Below, piece after piece: positions 36,901 to 48,251 of a stretch of 64,000 bases of DNA (the stretch's first letter is position 1; each line of letters begins with the position of its first letter). Source of the DNA: Carnegiea gigantea (Eukaryota > Streptophyta > Magnoliopsida > Caryophyllales > Cactaceae); contig JAKOGI010001205.1 of NCBI GenBank assembly GCA_029747015.1, positions 186,001 to 250,000 of the forward strand. The letters run 5' to 3'. Below the pieces are notes generated by a model. That model searched no databases and was not told where the DNA came from. It saw nothing but the letters and a program-made list of their open reading frames with translations. The position numbers and the translations under genes were made by a program.

Positions 36901-38217
36901 TGCTAAAACTTCTGATAAAAGAAAAGGTTTAGACCATTAGGTCTTGGGGCCTTGCTAGGATGCATTTGATTCAGAGCCTATTCCACCTCATCCTCACAAT
37001 AAGGGAGACAAATTCTATCATTCGTCTCTTCCGTTAACTTTGTTTACACTGCACTAGTTGCTTCATCCATATTAGCAGTAGAGGATGAAGTAAAAAGTTT
37101 TGAGAAATATGCCATCCGAGTCTGAAGAGGATACACCATCCTCTCCCCTCAACATCTCTATGAAGTTAGCCAATTTTCTTCCATTCGTCTGTCAATGGAA
37201 CCATCCCGAGTTATGATCACCATGCTTGAGATAATTGATCCTGGATCGTTGCCACCACATCACTTCCTTCCTTCTCCTATATTCAGCAAAAATGTCCTTC
37301 TTTTCATAGGGAGCGGTCGTACCTTTCAGCGCCTCCTTGTATTTTTTTCAACTCACCTTGTACATGCCCAAGATCCCATGTGTTCTAACTTTGGAGTGCA
37401 TCCATGTATCCAACAATTCTACTCATGCATTTTTGAGCCATGTTGGCATCAAGAGTACTACCCCGTGCTTTTTAAATCATGTCCTCATAACGCTCATTCA
37501 GTACCCACATGTTTTCGAAGTGTTTCCTCTTTTCTGTCCTCCTCACTTGGTACAGTTCACAGTATCTCAACAGTATTGGAAGACGGCTAGACATGTCATG
37601 GTCAATATTGACCCCCTTTGCAGTGAGGTATAACACTAACCATTTTAACTAAGCATAAAATCTATCCAGCACCTCCTCAGTGGAACCGGAACCCCCATGT
37701 CCATTCCACCAAGTGTACTTATAACCACTATAACCCAGATCATAGAGTTCACAGGCTTCCAATGTTTCTCTAAACGCTAGAGCACGGTTTGTGATTTCAT
37801 AGGCCCTTCGCTCAACATTGTATAAAATCTCATTATAACCTCCCCAATGAGCCGAGGAAGATTTGAATAAGGAATACTTGAATGGTTATATAGGTTTGTA
37901 AGCAAGTCACACGTCTTCAGTTTATTTTGAGTCTACGGGAACTCATAGATTCTAGTAAATCTCCATTCAGCATCCATTGAGCTCCACTTAATACTCACTT
38001 CAATATGGTTGGCCGCCATGGATAATAATGTCACCTAAGTGTTATTTCTCTAGAACATTGTGAGCTTTCCAGCTCTCCCATGACAATCCATAACAACCCC
38101 TGTAAAATCATGAAATTGTTTGATCATATCTAGCGTCTCAGTCGAACTATGCCTGGTTTCCAATAGAAATACCAAACTTGACTTCTGTACCCCCACCAGA
38201 TTGAGAAGGTCCTTAAC
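36901..38217 (-). pseudogene. LINE endonuclease and linker
   Basis: Minus strand. The segment DLLNLVGVQKSSLVFLLETR (38220-38155) and the following text up to about 38050 are the start of the APE-like endonuclease that nicks the target site. The rest of the domain and the linker to RT is present in broken frames (several stops). The N-terminal codons lie on the other side of the TRIM, near 38990-38955. Confidence 0.75.
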
Positions 38218-38954
38218 TGTGACATCCCAACCCCTCCCGGGTCGCGAGTAATTACCAATGATGGCTTCAAGGATCATCGACTAGCCCCAAAAACCAGCAC
38301 AAGTCTTTCTGGCGTGTTTCATCCCTACTCACACGCTGCCTGAGAAACTTCCCATGAGGTCACCCTTCCCAAGATTGCTCCCTAACAAGCACGTTTAACT
38401 GTGGAGTTCCTAAGAGTGGGCTTCCTGAAAAGAAATGTGCACCTTTGATGATATAAGTAGTCACTTTAAATCCTTTTAAGCCACACTCGGGGTGTTACAA
38501 TCACCCCTACTTGAAATGCACAACATTGTCGTTATACCTTAACTGATCGACTCACGAGTCCTCTTGACCGATGGTCCACACCCAGTATCTTTGCCCCACT
38601 AGGTGACTGCCCATGTGCTCTACATCCACTAGTGCTGCTCACGGTCGCGAGTCGACTCTGATACCATCTGTAACACCCTGACCCCACCTTCCTGAGTCGC
38701 AAGCAATCACGAATAACGGTTTCAAAGATCGTCGACTAGCCCCACAAATCACCACAAATCTTTCCGGTGTATTTCGTCCTCGTTCACACACTGCCCGGGA
38801 AACTTTTCAGGAGGTCACCCATCCCAAGATTGCTTCCCAACAAGCACGCTTAACTATGGAGTTCTTAAGAGTGGGCTTCTCTTAAAGAAAGGTACACCTT
38901 TAGTGATATAAGTAGTCACTTCAAATCATTTTAAGCCACACTCGAGTTATTACA
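38218..38954 (-). mobile_element. TRIM (miniature LTR retrotransposon)
   Basis: A 737-bp element with two LTRs, 38218-38499 and 38669-38954, both TG...CA, and an internal stretch of only 169 bp. Next to the right LTR, TCTGATACCA is the reverse complement of the tRNA-Met primer site, so the element is on the minus strand. There is no coding capacity. It splits the first codons of the LINE endonuclease: NYRGLDKPRTLKDLLNLVG reads through when it is taken out. The target site is probably TTTAA, degraded on the left (TTAAC). Confidence 0.9.
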
Positions 38955-38972
38955 TTTAATGTCCGGGGCTTG

Positions 38973-39993
38973 TCAAGTCCCCGATAATTTATGCATAGTA
39001 GATTGGACCTGGTAGGGTTGCTTAGCAACCTCCGTCTTCTTAGTAATGACCCCACTAGGGTCGTTGCTGCTAATAGTAGCTCTCATCTTCCTCCCATCAT
39101 CACCATTTGTATCTTCCGGGTTTTTCCTTTTGAAGAGTTTAGAGTCGGGGCTAATGGTAGCAGTTTCATCGATGTTCATAGCAACCACCACTTCGTTGCC
39201 TCCATTCTATAGCTATGTTACCGAGGGATTCTTAAAGCTCAGTTTCATCTTGACCTTCTTATTTTTCCTACTGTCCTTCAACGCTTACAGGAGGAGTTTC
39301 TCCTCCTATTTTGCACATTCCCAGCCTCTTATTTTGCTCTTAATAGGGGATGCTCTAAGATTTGGTCCATATGGGAGTTTAGCTGCTGGTATCTCTTCAT
39401 CAAATAGCTCACAAGCTTCGTAGATATGGCCCAACTTACCGCATGCATTGCAGAAATCCAATAGCTTTATACATCATACATCAAACCAGATCAGCTTATA
39501 GGTCACCTTCACTTTGACACCTTTCCTCAGCGGTTTAGTGATGTTGGTATCAGCAATAAAATTTAGGGATTTATCGATCCCAACATGTTTATTAACATCC
39601 ACATGAACGAACTTTCCCACAGAATTTGCTAAGCACTCAGCAAAGTCCTTTGTCTGCTTTAAGGAGTTCTTTAAGAAGTAGGGTATGTCCATCAAATGCC
39701 CAAGGCTTCTCATTCAAAACCGCCTCCTTATCAACTTTAGAGAAAAATTCAAATATGAATAGATTTTGATCTAATTCCTTGATCACTAGTCGTCTTGCAG
39801 GTTTCCAGACGTTCTTGAATGTGGATTTCATCGCTCCAATGTTGAAGGTATTTGTAGTATACAATTTCCCAATTAGACTTAACATAATTTAGTCCACGTT
39901 CTCCTCATCCAACTCTTCCTCGAACTCCACAATCTCCTCCTCTTCTACCGTAGGTGTCGTCTTAGCTATCAGCTCCTGTGGTTCTGACCCCAT
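38973..39993 (-). pseudogene. LINE ORF1 (DUF4283 and CCHC zinc knuckle)
   Basis: Minus strand, probable start ATG at 39993 (MGSEPQELIAKTTPTVEEEE). IMLSLIGKLYTTNTFNIGAM, then FVFEFFSK-like text and KPWAFDGHTLLL (39890-39690) are the DUF4283 RNA-binding domain of plant L1 ORF1. FCNACGKLGHIYEAC (39455-39410) is the zinc knuckle. The tail is hydrophilic and ends at 38973, overlapping the start of ORF2. Stops near 39890 and frameshifts near 39700 inactivate it. Confidence 0.85.
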
Positions 39994-40235
39994 AGTTGCT
40001 AAGTTTGCAAGTTAGGGTGTTATGAAGCTATGATAATCGCCCACACTTACACCACAGCACACTACAGGTGATCGGATCCTCCCACTAGGGTGACCGGACC
40101 TGCCTACCACCTCCGCAACCTCCTTGACTACCAAAATCCCTACCGGTGACCAATGGCGACAATCTCTACACAAATTGCATGCTAGGATTTAGCACTAGGG
40201 TTTGGAGATGGCTTCTCTAATATTGGTTAAAAAAT
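39994..40235 (-). other. LINE 5' leader
   Basis: GC-richer sequence upstream of ORF1, ending around 40200-40230 where the next repeat begins. No exact 5' end or target duplication was found. Confidence 0.4.
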
Positions 40236-40424
40236 TAAATAATTTTCACATCATATAGCTTTATAATCGGAAGGAGTTGGAAGGAGCTGGTAAGAGTTGG
40301 AAGGAGTTGGTCGAAGGTAGAAGAACTTGGAAAGAACTGAAAAGAGTTGGAAGGGATTGGAAGGAACTGGAAAAATTGAAAGGAGTGGAACTTTAAAGTT
40401 CCAAACCAAAAGAACAAGCCCTTA
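40236..40424. mobile_element. MITE relic with GGAAGGAGTTGG minisatellite
   Basis: An irregular tandem repeat of 10 to 12 nt units (GGAAGGAGTTGG, GGAAAGAACTG) closed on the right by AAACCAAAAGAACAAGCCC. The reverse complement of that end, GGGCTTGTTCTTTTGG, resembles the end of the 10834-11220 element. The left end is lost. Confidence 0.5.
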
Positions 40425-41960
40425 ATTTGGTTAACTATTAATAATTATCTAAAATGAAGAAAGTGTCGACAATGGAATATTCAAACCCACTATTTACATA
40501 AATTGACATTACGAAATATTGATTTTTATATTGTATATTGATGACTTTTATTTCAAAGGACATACGTGTCATTTTTTCAAGAACTCATCGAGGTTCGACT
40601 TCTGGTAAAACATTCTCTATTATAAAAGAAACTACTTATACGCTTTCTTCTCAACCATCATACCTCTACTACCTAAATTTAATTTAAGACTATTAAAATA
40701 CAAGGCTAGGGATGGTGATGCAGCATGTTCAAGGCCTATTGAGTGGTATCTACTCCCATACCCATCTTGAAAAATCATACCCCTACATATACCCATACAC
40801 ATTAAGTATTCGGAACTAGCACCTATACTTATACCCGTCGAGTTTTGCAGGTTTTATTCAGGTACACAGAAAAAATGAAAATTTGTACTTATATGCAATT
40901 CATATTCAAGTACGATGTGTATTTGAACCATGAACTATTGAAAATTGGTTATATTTTAGAAGTCTATTATTGGAAAATGTGAAAGCAAGCAAATTGTTAA
41001 TTTAAATTTTCCTTAAAAAGTTTGGATTAAATTTAAATCCAAAGAAATATAGGCCAAAATTTTTTTAATCATATTGAAAAAGGGGGGCACAGGCATAGGT
41101 ACTAGGGATGCATGGGGCAAATGAAACCCATACCCATGCCTATACCATTTTTCAATACCCGCCACATATTTATTTAAAACCCATTTCACACGTACCCATA
41201 TCTATGCTCATTTTTTTCACCAAAAAAAAATATCCATGCCCATTTTTTCAATATCTGTCCCATATTTATTTGAAACCCATTTTCACTATTCCATAGGTTT
41301 TAAATGGGGTAGACTTTGCAAATTTTAAATGTATATCAATTTTGCTACCATTCTTACACAAGGATGCTTTTGCTAATTTAGAGTTCTTAACTCCCTTGCC
41401 ATTGAACTCCCCCCCTAAAAAAAGTACCACCCATTTTTGTTTTGTTCAACTGTACCACTGGAAAAAAATAATATTTGTCTACTGTGCCACTAAGGGCCCC
41501 ACGTAAATTGTTGTAGCAGGGGGAATGTTGTTTAGTTTGCTTTTTCTTTTTCTTTTACTAGCAAAAGTGGAGTAAGATTTTGGGGAAAAAATTTCAATGC
41601 TTCCTCCTTGATTGCTACAACTATGTAGTACCCCCAGCCAGCAAAACACTCACAACTCAAACTCTTCCCCACCCCAATTCAAGAACCCTAACTGCAAAAT
41701 TGATCAACTTTTGTGCTTGAATTGGCAAAATTAAGGTGAAACTTTGCTTATGTACTCAAAATTGAGACCCACAATCTTTAGAATTTGGGACTTTTGTTTT
41801 AAACCCCAAACCCTAGCTCGATTTAAATTGAGCATAATCTTGCCTTGGGAATTTAAATTGTTAAAGTAAAGTTCCCAATTTGCAATCAGGCGTGTTCGAA
41901 CCAATAATCCCCAAAATTTGTAGCAACAAGAAGGATGTAAAGGCTACTAAAACGACATTA
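40425..41960. other. Intergenic DNA with ACCCATACCCAT-type repeats
   Basis: No gene seen. Around 40700-41300 there are many CCCATACC/TATACCC words and two TAGGGATG starts (40708 and 41104), the style of diverged non-autonomous hAT elements as at 55818-56484, but no pair of ends could be fixed. 41340-41960 shows nothing recognisable. Confidence 0.4.
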
Positions 41961-41969
41961 AAGTTGAGA

Positions 41970-42668
41970 TGAATGAAAGCTACAAGAAGGATGCCACCAA
42001 AATTAGCTCAAGATGTATCAAGTATGTCAAACAATTTGTGGCTTAAGTGGATTAATCATGTGTATTTGAAGGACGGAAATTTATGGGAATGTAAGGTGAA
42101 TGCAAATACAAATTTATTTTGGAGGCAATTAGTGATGACAAGATATGTGCTAAGAAATGGCTTCAATATCATTTCAGCAAGATGGAATGGTTATGTGTAG
42201 AGCATTTACTCTAAGGCTTGTGCCTATATTGGTTAACTGATAACAATAGTCCCGAAATACATTTGGATGCTAGTTAATCCTATGCATTCCTGGCCTGGAC
42301 ATAATACATAAAATGCAATTGCATTTCTTTTTTTTTTTTTTTTGTTTTTGCATTCTCCACCATGTTCCACAATTGCATTCTACAACTCTGAATATGCTGA
42401 ATGATAAGTTCTAAAGCTCATAGTCTTGAAACACTGAATATGTTGACTGATAAGTTGAGTTGCACAGTTTCCTGATATGGACTGGTTAACATCTAAATGT
42501 AAGATTGGGAAGGTAAAGAGAAAGGTCCTATGTATGATAGTAGCATCTTTAATCTATGCAATCTTGTTGAAAAGAAATGCAAGATTGCACAGAGAAGTTC
42601 ATGTCACAATTCATGCCATAGAAGCACAACTTGTGAGGGATGTGACACACTCAAGAGTATTGTAGTTT
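41970..42668 (+). pseudogene. Second LINE 3' fragment (zf-RVT region)
   Basis: Plus strand. LWLKWINHVYLKDGNLWE at 42020-42090 matches the segment before the zf-RVT zinc-binding region of plant L1 ORF2, and KVKRKVLCMIVASLIYAILLKRNARLH at 42505-42580 the part after it. The cysteine/histidine core between them is missing or replaced by non-coding text. This is a separate insertion from the large LINE, on the opposite strand, and clearly dead. Confidence 0.65.
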
Positions 42669-42839
42669 CTATTTTCGTATTTTGGTGAAAAAAATGATTA
42701 TGTAAATTCTATTGTAAATGAAAATATGAATAAATTCAATTGAAATTTGGCTCTTTCTTATTATGTCATAACTATTAACGCTTGCTTCACTACTTGGTTA
42801 TTTGATTACATATGAAGATTCAAATATGTAAATGAACTA

Positions 42840-43234
42840 GAGGCTACACAATATTGTTAGTTCGTATAGAAGTTGGATTACATTGGCCAAATGAAAGAGC
42901 TATAGCGTACATACCAAAAGACCAAAAACTTACACCATATTTGCCCAAAATGTAAAATTGACACCAACAACATATACTAATCACCAAGCTTTCTATGTTG
43001 ACATACTTGTCGTAGTCTAGGATCCTTGTCTTCTAAGAATTGCATGCAGAAGGATTAAATCTTGCATCTGCTTGACATATTCATTTTAGTCAATCTTGTT
43101 TGATAACTTTGCTATTCTCCAAAATGTATCTCTATATTGCACACCCTTTCATCTCTTCCTAAGATCAATATTACATGTCTTGTGCATAACCTATGTTCTG
43201 CCTTCCGTAAGAAGTAAGAAATGACATCCACAAG
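42840..43234 (-). pseudogene. MULE transposase, downstream exon
   Basis: Minus strand. KAEHRLCTRHV followed after a frameshift by FWRIAKLSNKIDLNEYV matches the part of MuDR-type transposases after the second catalytic aspartate (AEHR.C.RH ... LFW.IAK). Continuation further left is not recognised. It is separated from the upstream exon by a probable intron that carries a MITE. Confidence 0.65.
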
Positions 43235-43793
43235 TAGGGGTGATAATTTCACGCATCCTTGATGGATATCCATTCCATCCAAGCCGAAAAAGCAGGAGAA
43301 AGCCCAAAACATATAGATGATAGACAATAATTTGACGGATTGGATTGGATTGGATTTGGGTGATGCTCTATCTAAGATGCATCACCCGCTTAGTCATCTA
43401 CTTGTTTATCTCAGATTTGCAATTAGTTTATTTTTTATTTTTGTCCTCTAAATTTTACTCTTTTTGGGACAATTATATTGTTAATTCTATGATTTTCATC
43501 AATATTAATATGATGAGTATGATATTTATTCGTTCCTTATACCTAAAATATCTTTTTTAATGCCTTCAAAGAAGATCTTTTTAAAACTTTTCAAAAGGGA
43601 AAGCTTACTTTTTTGTTATATAAATTTGCTGACATATTACATATAAACTTTCATTACCCGTTTACAACCTGATTCACTTGTTTTCACCCGCGGATGAAGG
43701 ATGGATGGATTGGATTAGATTTTTACAGATGATGGTTGAATTGAAGGAAGCGGATTAAAGGTAGCGACGGATGCAGATGATTGTTCACCGACC
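43235..43793. mobile_element. hAT-like MITE in the MULE intron
   Basis: Left end TAGGGGTGATAATTTCACGC and the reverse complement of the right end, AGGTCGGTGAACAATCATCTGC, are imperfect inverted repeats; both are followed by GGAT-rich words (ATGGATTGGATTGGAT). About 560 bp, non-coding. No clear target duplication. Confidence 0.45.
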
Positions 43794-44129
43794 TCACTTG
43801 CGGATTAGTTAAGCTAATAACATGATAAGCCATGAAAGGAAAGACTTCTAGTGTAGTTAAGGTGGTTTTAACAATTGTAAAAACAAGTATACACATGCAA
43901 CGAGAGCAAAAAGTTCTATAAACAACATGCTAAACCAACAACTTCAAAAATAACATGTTGTAAAAACAACAAGATAAATTAAGCTAAGACAAGTTATCAC
44001 CAAAGGTAGAATAACCAAGCTATTAACAGCAAGTCAAGTTAGCTTAATAAACTGCAACTTTATAATATGAACACGCTAAGATGTAAACATGGAGATCTTT
44101 ACTCAAATCCAAATAAATAGATAAAAAAT

Positions 44130-45089
44130 TTTGCTAAAGCTGTTATATAATCTTACCTTTGGTTGCTCTAAAATTATAATCCATCCATTTCCATCTACCA
44201 TTTCCAACTCCACATGCAAGAGCTCAAGAAGCCACATCCATGACTCTTTCTTGCTCAGGAAGCTCATTTGTGTAATCCCAAAGCATGCCAAATTGTTGTT
44301 TGTAATCCCCTAAGTGTAGTAGCAAAGCCTTCACTTGGGTCCTAAAGTACATAGACATAGTAGGATTATCAATGAAGTTTCTAAGCTCCCTCAGCCTCAA
44401 ATTTGGTTGCAAACTGAAGATCTCCTTGCATTCATGTGCCAATCCAGCACTCGACATCCTCCGTATTCCTTTTTTCAAGCTATAAAGAATACAACTATGA
44501 GCTTTCGGCATTTTCCTAATTTGAAAAGACTCCTCCCCTTGAGGTTTCGATGCCTATGACTTCCAGTCACAACCCTCTTCATGATGACTTGCTTGAAATC
44601 TTCATCTATCACTTGTGATTATCCTTAGTGCATAACCATTATATATTCTATAATTTTCAACTGCATTTATTAGTTGCTTCTTGTCTCTAAATAGCATACC
44701 AACTGCCAAGTCAAATCCCACTCTCGATATGCTTTCGTTGAATCTAGGATATATGATTGTTCTCTCCTGCTTTGCCTTCCTCCCCCAATTTGCCAACATG
44801 ACCATTCTCTTCACTACTTAAAGGGTTGTTTGCATTGTAAAATTCTTGATTATATGCTTCTAATTCATCCATGAAGTCAACTTCATTGCGGGAACCACTA
44901 AAGTCATTCAGCTCCAAGTGGTTCAAGCTCATTAAGAAAGTCATCACGCATTTTCCTCATCTTTTGCCTAATCTCAACAAACTCTATGTCCTCGATGTCT
45001 GACCCATACTTTTTATAATCATCATTAGCCATGTAATCACTATCATGATCTGTAATTCTGCATTGAAAAAGAAGAAGAAACATTTCCAA
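44130..45089 (-). pseudogene. MULE (MuDR-type) transposase, upstream part
   Basis: Minus strand. An acidic N-terminal part (DYMANDDYKKYGSD) leads to the MuDR domain at 44760-44615: YPRFNESISRVGFDLAVGMLF, KKQLINAVENYRI, YALRIITSD. Then AHECKEIFSLQPNLRLREL and KALLLHLGDYKQQFGMLWDY (44430-44270). Directly after DYTNELPEQE the text jumps to ESWMWLLELLHVELE, which in relatives lies some 130 residues further on, so the first catalytic aspartate block is deleted. An intron donor GTAAGATT follows near 44153. Several frame changes. Dead. Confidence 0.8.
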
Positions 45090-45506
45090 ACCTTTCTAAA
45101 TACATATTCTAAACAATAATTACATTCACACAATTAATAAAAGAAACTAGATATTTACATTATAATAAAATACATATTTTATGAACATTCAACAATCTAC
45201 CGACTTTAGGGCATAATTTAAACTCGAGAAACCAACCCAAAAATCAATAAAAGTTTTGATGGTTTTGAATAAAAGGACATCATTTCAATTATTATGAACT
45301 ACTACATGAGGTATCTCTCATATAGCAGAGGGTAAGTCATTCACTCCAAAATGAGTGACACAACTACTCACTCTACCATTCAAATTTTGGAAAAAAATCA
45401 TCTTTACAAATTGTTCGTCATCAAATACGTCATTAAAACATTTTTAAGAAATTAAATCCTGAATTTTTTAGTGGTTTTATATTTTTAAAAAAGGAAATAA
45501 ATATAC

Positions 45507-46113
45507 ATACCAGAAATTTCAAGTCTAAATTGAATTAAGACAGGAAATATGGAACAAATTTAATTTTTGTATTTACAATAAAAATGGGTACAATCTCTGA
45601 ATATTTTGTTACAAATGAACAAACTGAACTCATCTGATTCGATCTCTTGTTTGTGACTTGATGGGGGGCTGGAATCGCTTGAATCTCGATCAAGTGTGTG
45701 CTTCAATCTCTAGTGTAAACGGCATGTTTTGATATGCTTATTGTCTCTTTCTAAAGGGTCTTCTATGTGAGAGATTTTCTACCCCCAATGAGGGGGAGGT
45801 GGAGCTGTATTTATAAGGAAAAAGGCTCCCCTCTCTTCTAGGGTTTGTGGATTAATAGCCTTTTTGGATCGATAGATAGGCCTTAAACTTGGGCCGACGA
45901 CTTGAGAGTCTATTTAAATTGATGACTTGGTAGTCCACTGGGCCATTGACTTGATAATTTTACTGGGCCGTTGACTTGAAACTTCATTGGACCGTTGACT
46001 TGGTACAGTCGTTTGGATCTAAATAATTAAATTAATTAATCAAACTAGCCGACATTAATTAACTTAAATTATTTAGTAACGTGGCACATATTTAATTTTT
46101 TTTTGTGCCTACA
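45507..46113 (-). mobile_element. Tat 3' LTR
   Basis: Same length and order as 54351-54957. The outer end has decayed (ATACC instead of TGTAACC); the inner end TGCCTACA gives TGTAGGCA on the minus strand. Many substitutions against the other copy indicate an old insertion. Confidence 0.88.
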
Positions 46114-47544
46114 AATTGCCCTTTCGAAATTAGGTCACATACACGACTTGGTGTTTAAGCATGACCGCCGTCTTGACGTATATCTTTTGAGCTCGTTGTC
46201 CAAGCAGGTCGTCGACTTGATTCATTGCATCATATATCTTCTCCACCCCTTTTTTTGTTTTTTACCAACTTAACTAGGCAAGTTACTAACATCAATGCTT
46301 AACATGGAGTTTATTAAAAGTTGGCAGCGTCTTCTTCTTCTTCTTTTTTGTTTTTAGAGTCTCAACCTTGTGAGATAACTAATCCTATAGACATTTGTCA
46401 TAGTGCTAATGTGAGTATCTAAAGCAGTGTCACAAATTGGTATGCCTCCAAAATTATGTGTCACCTGCACGCCTCAATTCGTGATGATAATCTTCACTTA
46501 CGCATTCATGAAACTTGGACTTTATAAACAGATTTGCTTTCCTTAAATTTTGTTCACTAATAGATGTAAAATCCCATACATCTTCATGAAACTTGCTTAA
46601 ATACTTTTAGCAATATTTGCGCCTTTCCTTTTTGTTATCATTTTCTTGTAGGTTGAGCATAAGAGAGTCGTTTCCCCTCTTTTTATACTGTAGCTAGGCG
46701 TGGGAAAAGCAATAGGGATGGTTTGTTGATATTATCAGATTTCCGCATTGAATTAGGACTTGGAATACTTACAGTAAACTATTGTTGAGGAAGGCCATGC
46801 CACTAATTTTTTGTCTCCTCAATTTTCAGTACCTTTCAAACTTTCCCTTTTTTTGTCTGCTTTATTAAATTTTCTCTCTCTTTTTTTTTGTAGTGTTTAT
46901 CAAGGAAACATCTTCGCGTGGGCTGCCTTTGATAACTCTGTAGTGGTCCGTGGCCACTGATCTCTCCAATTTCAAAGCAACACTAGGGGACTTCAGAAAC
47001 AATTGATTGCAAATAATTTATTCGAGCAACACTCCCAGGTAGTTTCGCAATGTGAGACACTTGCGTTCAATGCACCGCTGCTCTGCTTTTTTCTTTTTTT
47101 TTTTTTTGGTTAATAACCCCTTTGCGGTTTTTTTTGCTTCACAATTTCATTGTTCCCTTTTGTCGCAACAAATATTTGGCATTCACAATTCAATCATTCT
47201 CTTTTTTTTTTTTTTTTTTGAAGAGTACCTCACGTTACCACGAAACAATTAATTTTTTTCAGTGGAAGAAGTGTTGTTCTTTTTGGACCTGACTCATCGC
47301 AAATAATTTGAGTAAGGAATATCCAAAGGTAACCCTCTCACACTATCCATACTTTTGTGTCACTCCCTTTTTTTCACCCTTAGATCTCATAATTTCCTTC
47401 CCCCTCTCCTCTTTTTTGATTTTATATCTTCTTTGGAATTGTCATGAACTATCTAGACTATGGTGCAAGACCCCTCGTTTTTCTTTAGCATTGTGCTAGT
47501 GTACATGCAGGTTGATCCTTCCGCAGAACTTAAGGAGGGTGTCC
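46114..47544 (-). other. Tat 3' non-coding region with homopolymer T tracts
   Basis: No coding domain on either strand. Next to the LTR the minus strand reads CGAAAGGGCAA, a possible polypurine tract. Long T runs at about 47090-47110 and 47200-47220. Long variable 3' regions are usual in Tat elements. Confidence 0.5.
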
Positions 47545-48110
47545 TTACATATGCTAGCAAACTATCGCGTTGACGACTTTCTGTACATAGGGATTATCTG
47601 ATTCGGTCTTTGAACCTCGAGAAGAGAGCCCTCACGTACGCCACTAGGATGTAGCACTCGAATACTCGCTGCATGCGGGGCGATTAGACTCGATCTTTGG
47701 ATCTTGAGGAGAGAACCCTCGCATACACCAGTGGGATGCTGCACTTAAAAAGTCGCTATGCACAGAGCTATCAGACTCAATCTTTGGATCTTGAGGAGAG
47801 AGCCTTCGCATATGCTAGTGGGATGCTGCACTTGAAGACTCACTGTGCGCAGGGCGATCGGACTTGATCTTTGGATCTTGAGGAGAGAGCCTTCGCATAC
47901 GCCAGTGGGATGCTGCACTTGAAGACTCACTTTGCGCGAGGCGATCGAACTCGATTTTTGGATGTTGAGGAGAGAGTCTTTGCATATGCCAGCAAGAGGC
48001 AGCACTTGAAGACTCGTTATGTGTGAGAGCGATCGAACCCAGTCTTTAGACTTCGAGTAGAAAGCCCTTGCACATGCTAACGGGAAGTGCCGCCTGAGGA
48101 TTGAGCCATG
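47545..48110. repeat. 87-bp tandem array inside the Tat element
   Basis: About 6.5 copies with an exact 87-bp spacing: the GGGATGCTGCACTT-like word recurs at 47646, 47733, 47820, 47907, 47994 and 48081. Neighbouring units differ by roughly 10 to 25%. Since 87 is divisible by 3, a 29-residue repeat stays open on the minus strand (CEGSLLKIQRSSPIA), but the outer units have stops and there is no sign that it is a protein. Confidence 0.92.
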
Positions 48111-48251
48111 CTAATGACGCCCCGAGGATTTCATACCTTTGAAAACTAGCCTGTGAGGATTTTTTTTTTTTTTTTGGCTTTCTTTCTCCATTTTTTTTTT
48201 AACAAAATTAACCACTTGTTTTTTTCCCCCCTTTTAAACAGGTGCTCAATC

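Noticed and set aside
37195..37633. Plus-strand open frame of 131 codons
   Set aside because: It lies antisense to the LINE endonuclease/RT linker and shows no domain.
43112..43327. Minus-strand frame MSIIYMFWAF as a separate small protein
   Set aside because: Its second half is MULE transposase and its first half is the MITE; no independent gene.
47545..48110. Regular direct repeats that could suggest a CRISPR-like array
   Set aside because: Units are contiguous 87-bp tandem copies without unique spacers, inside a plant retrotransposon.
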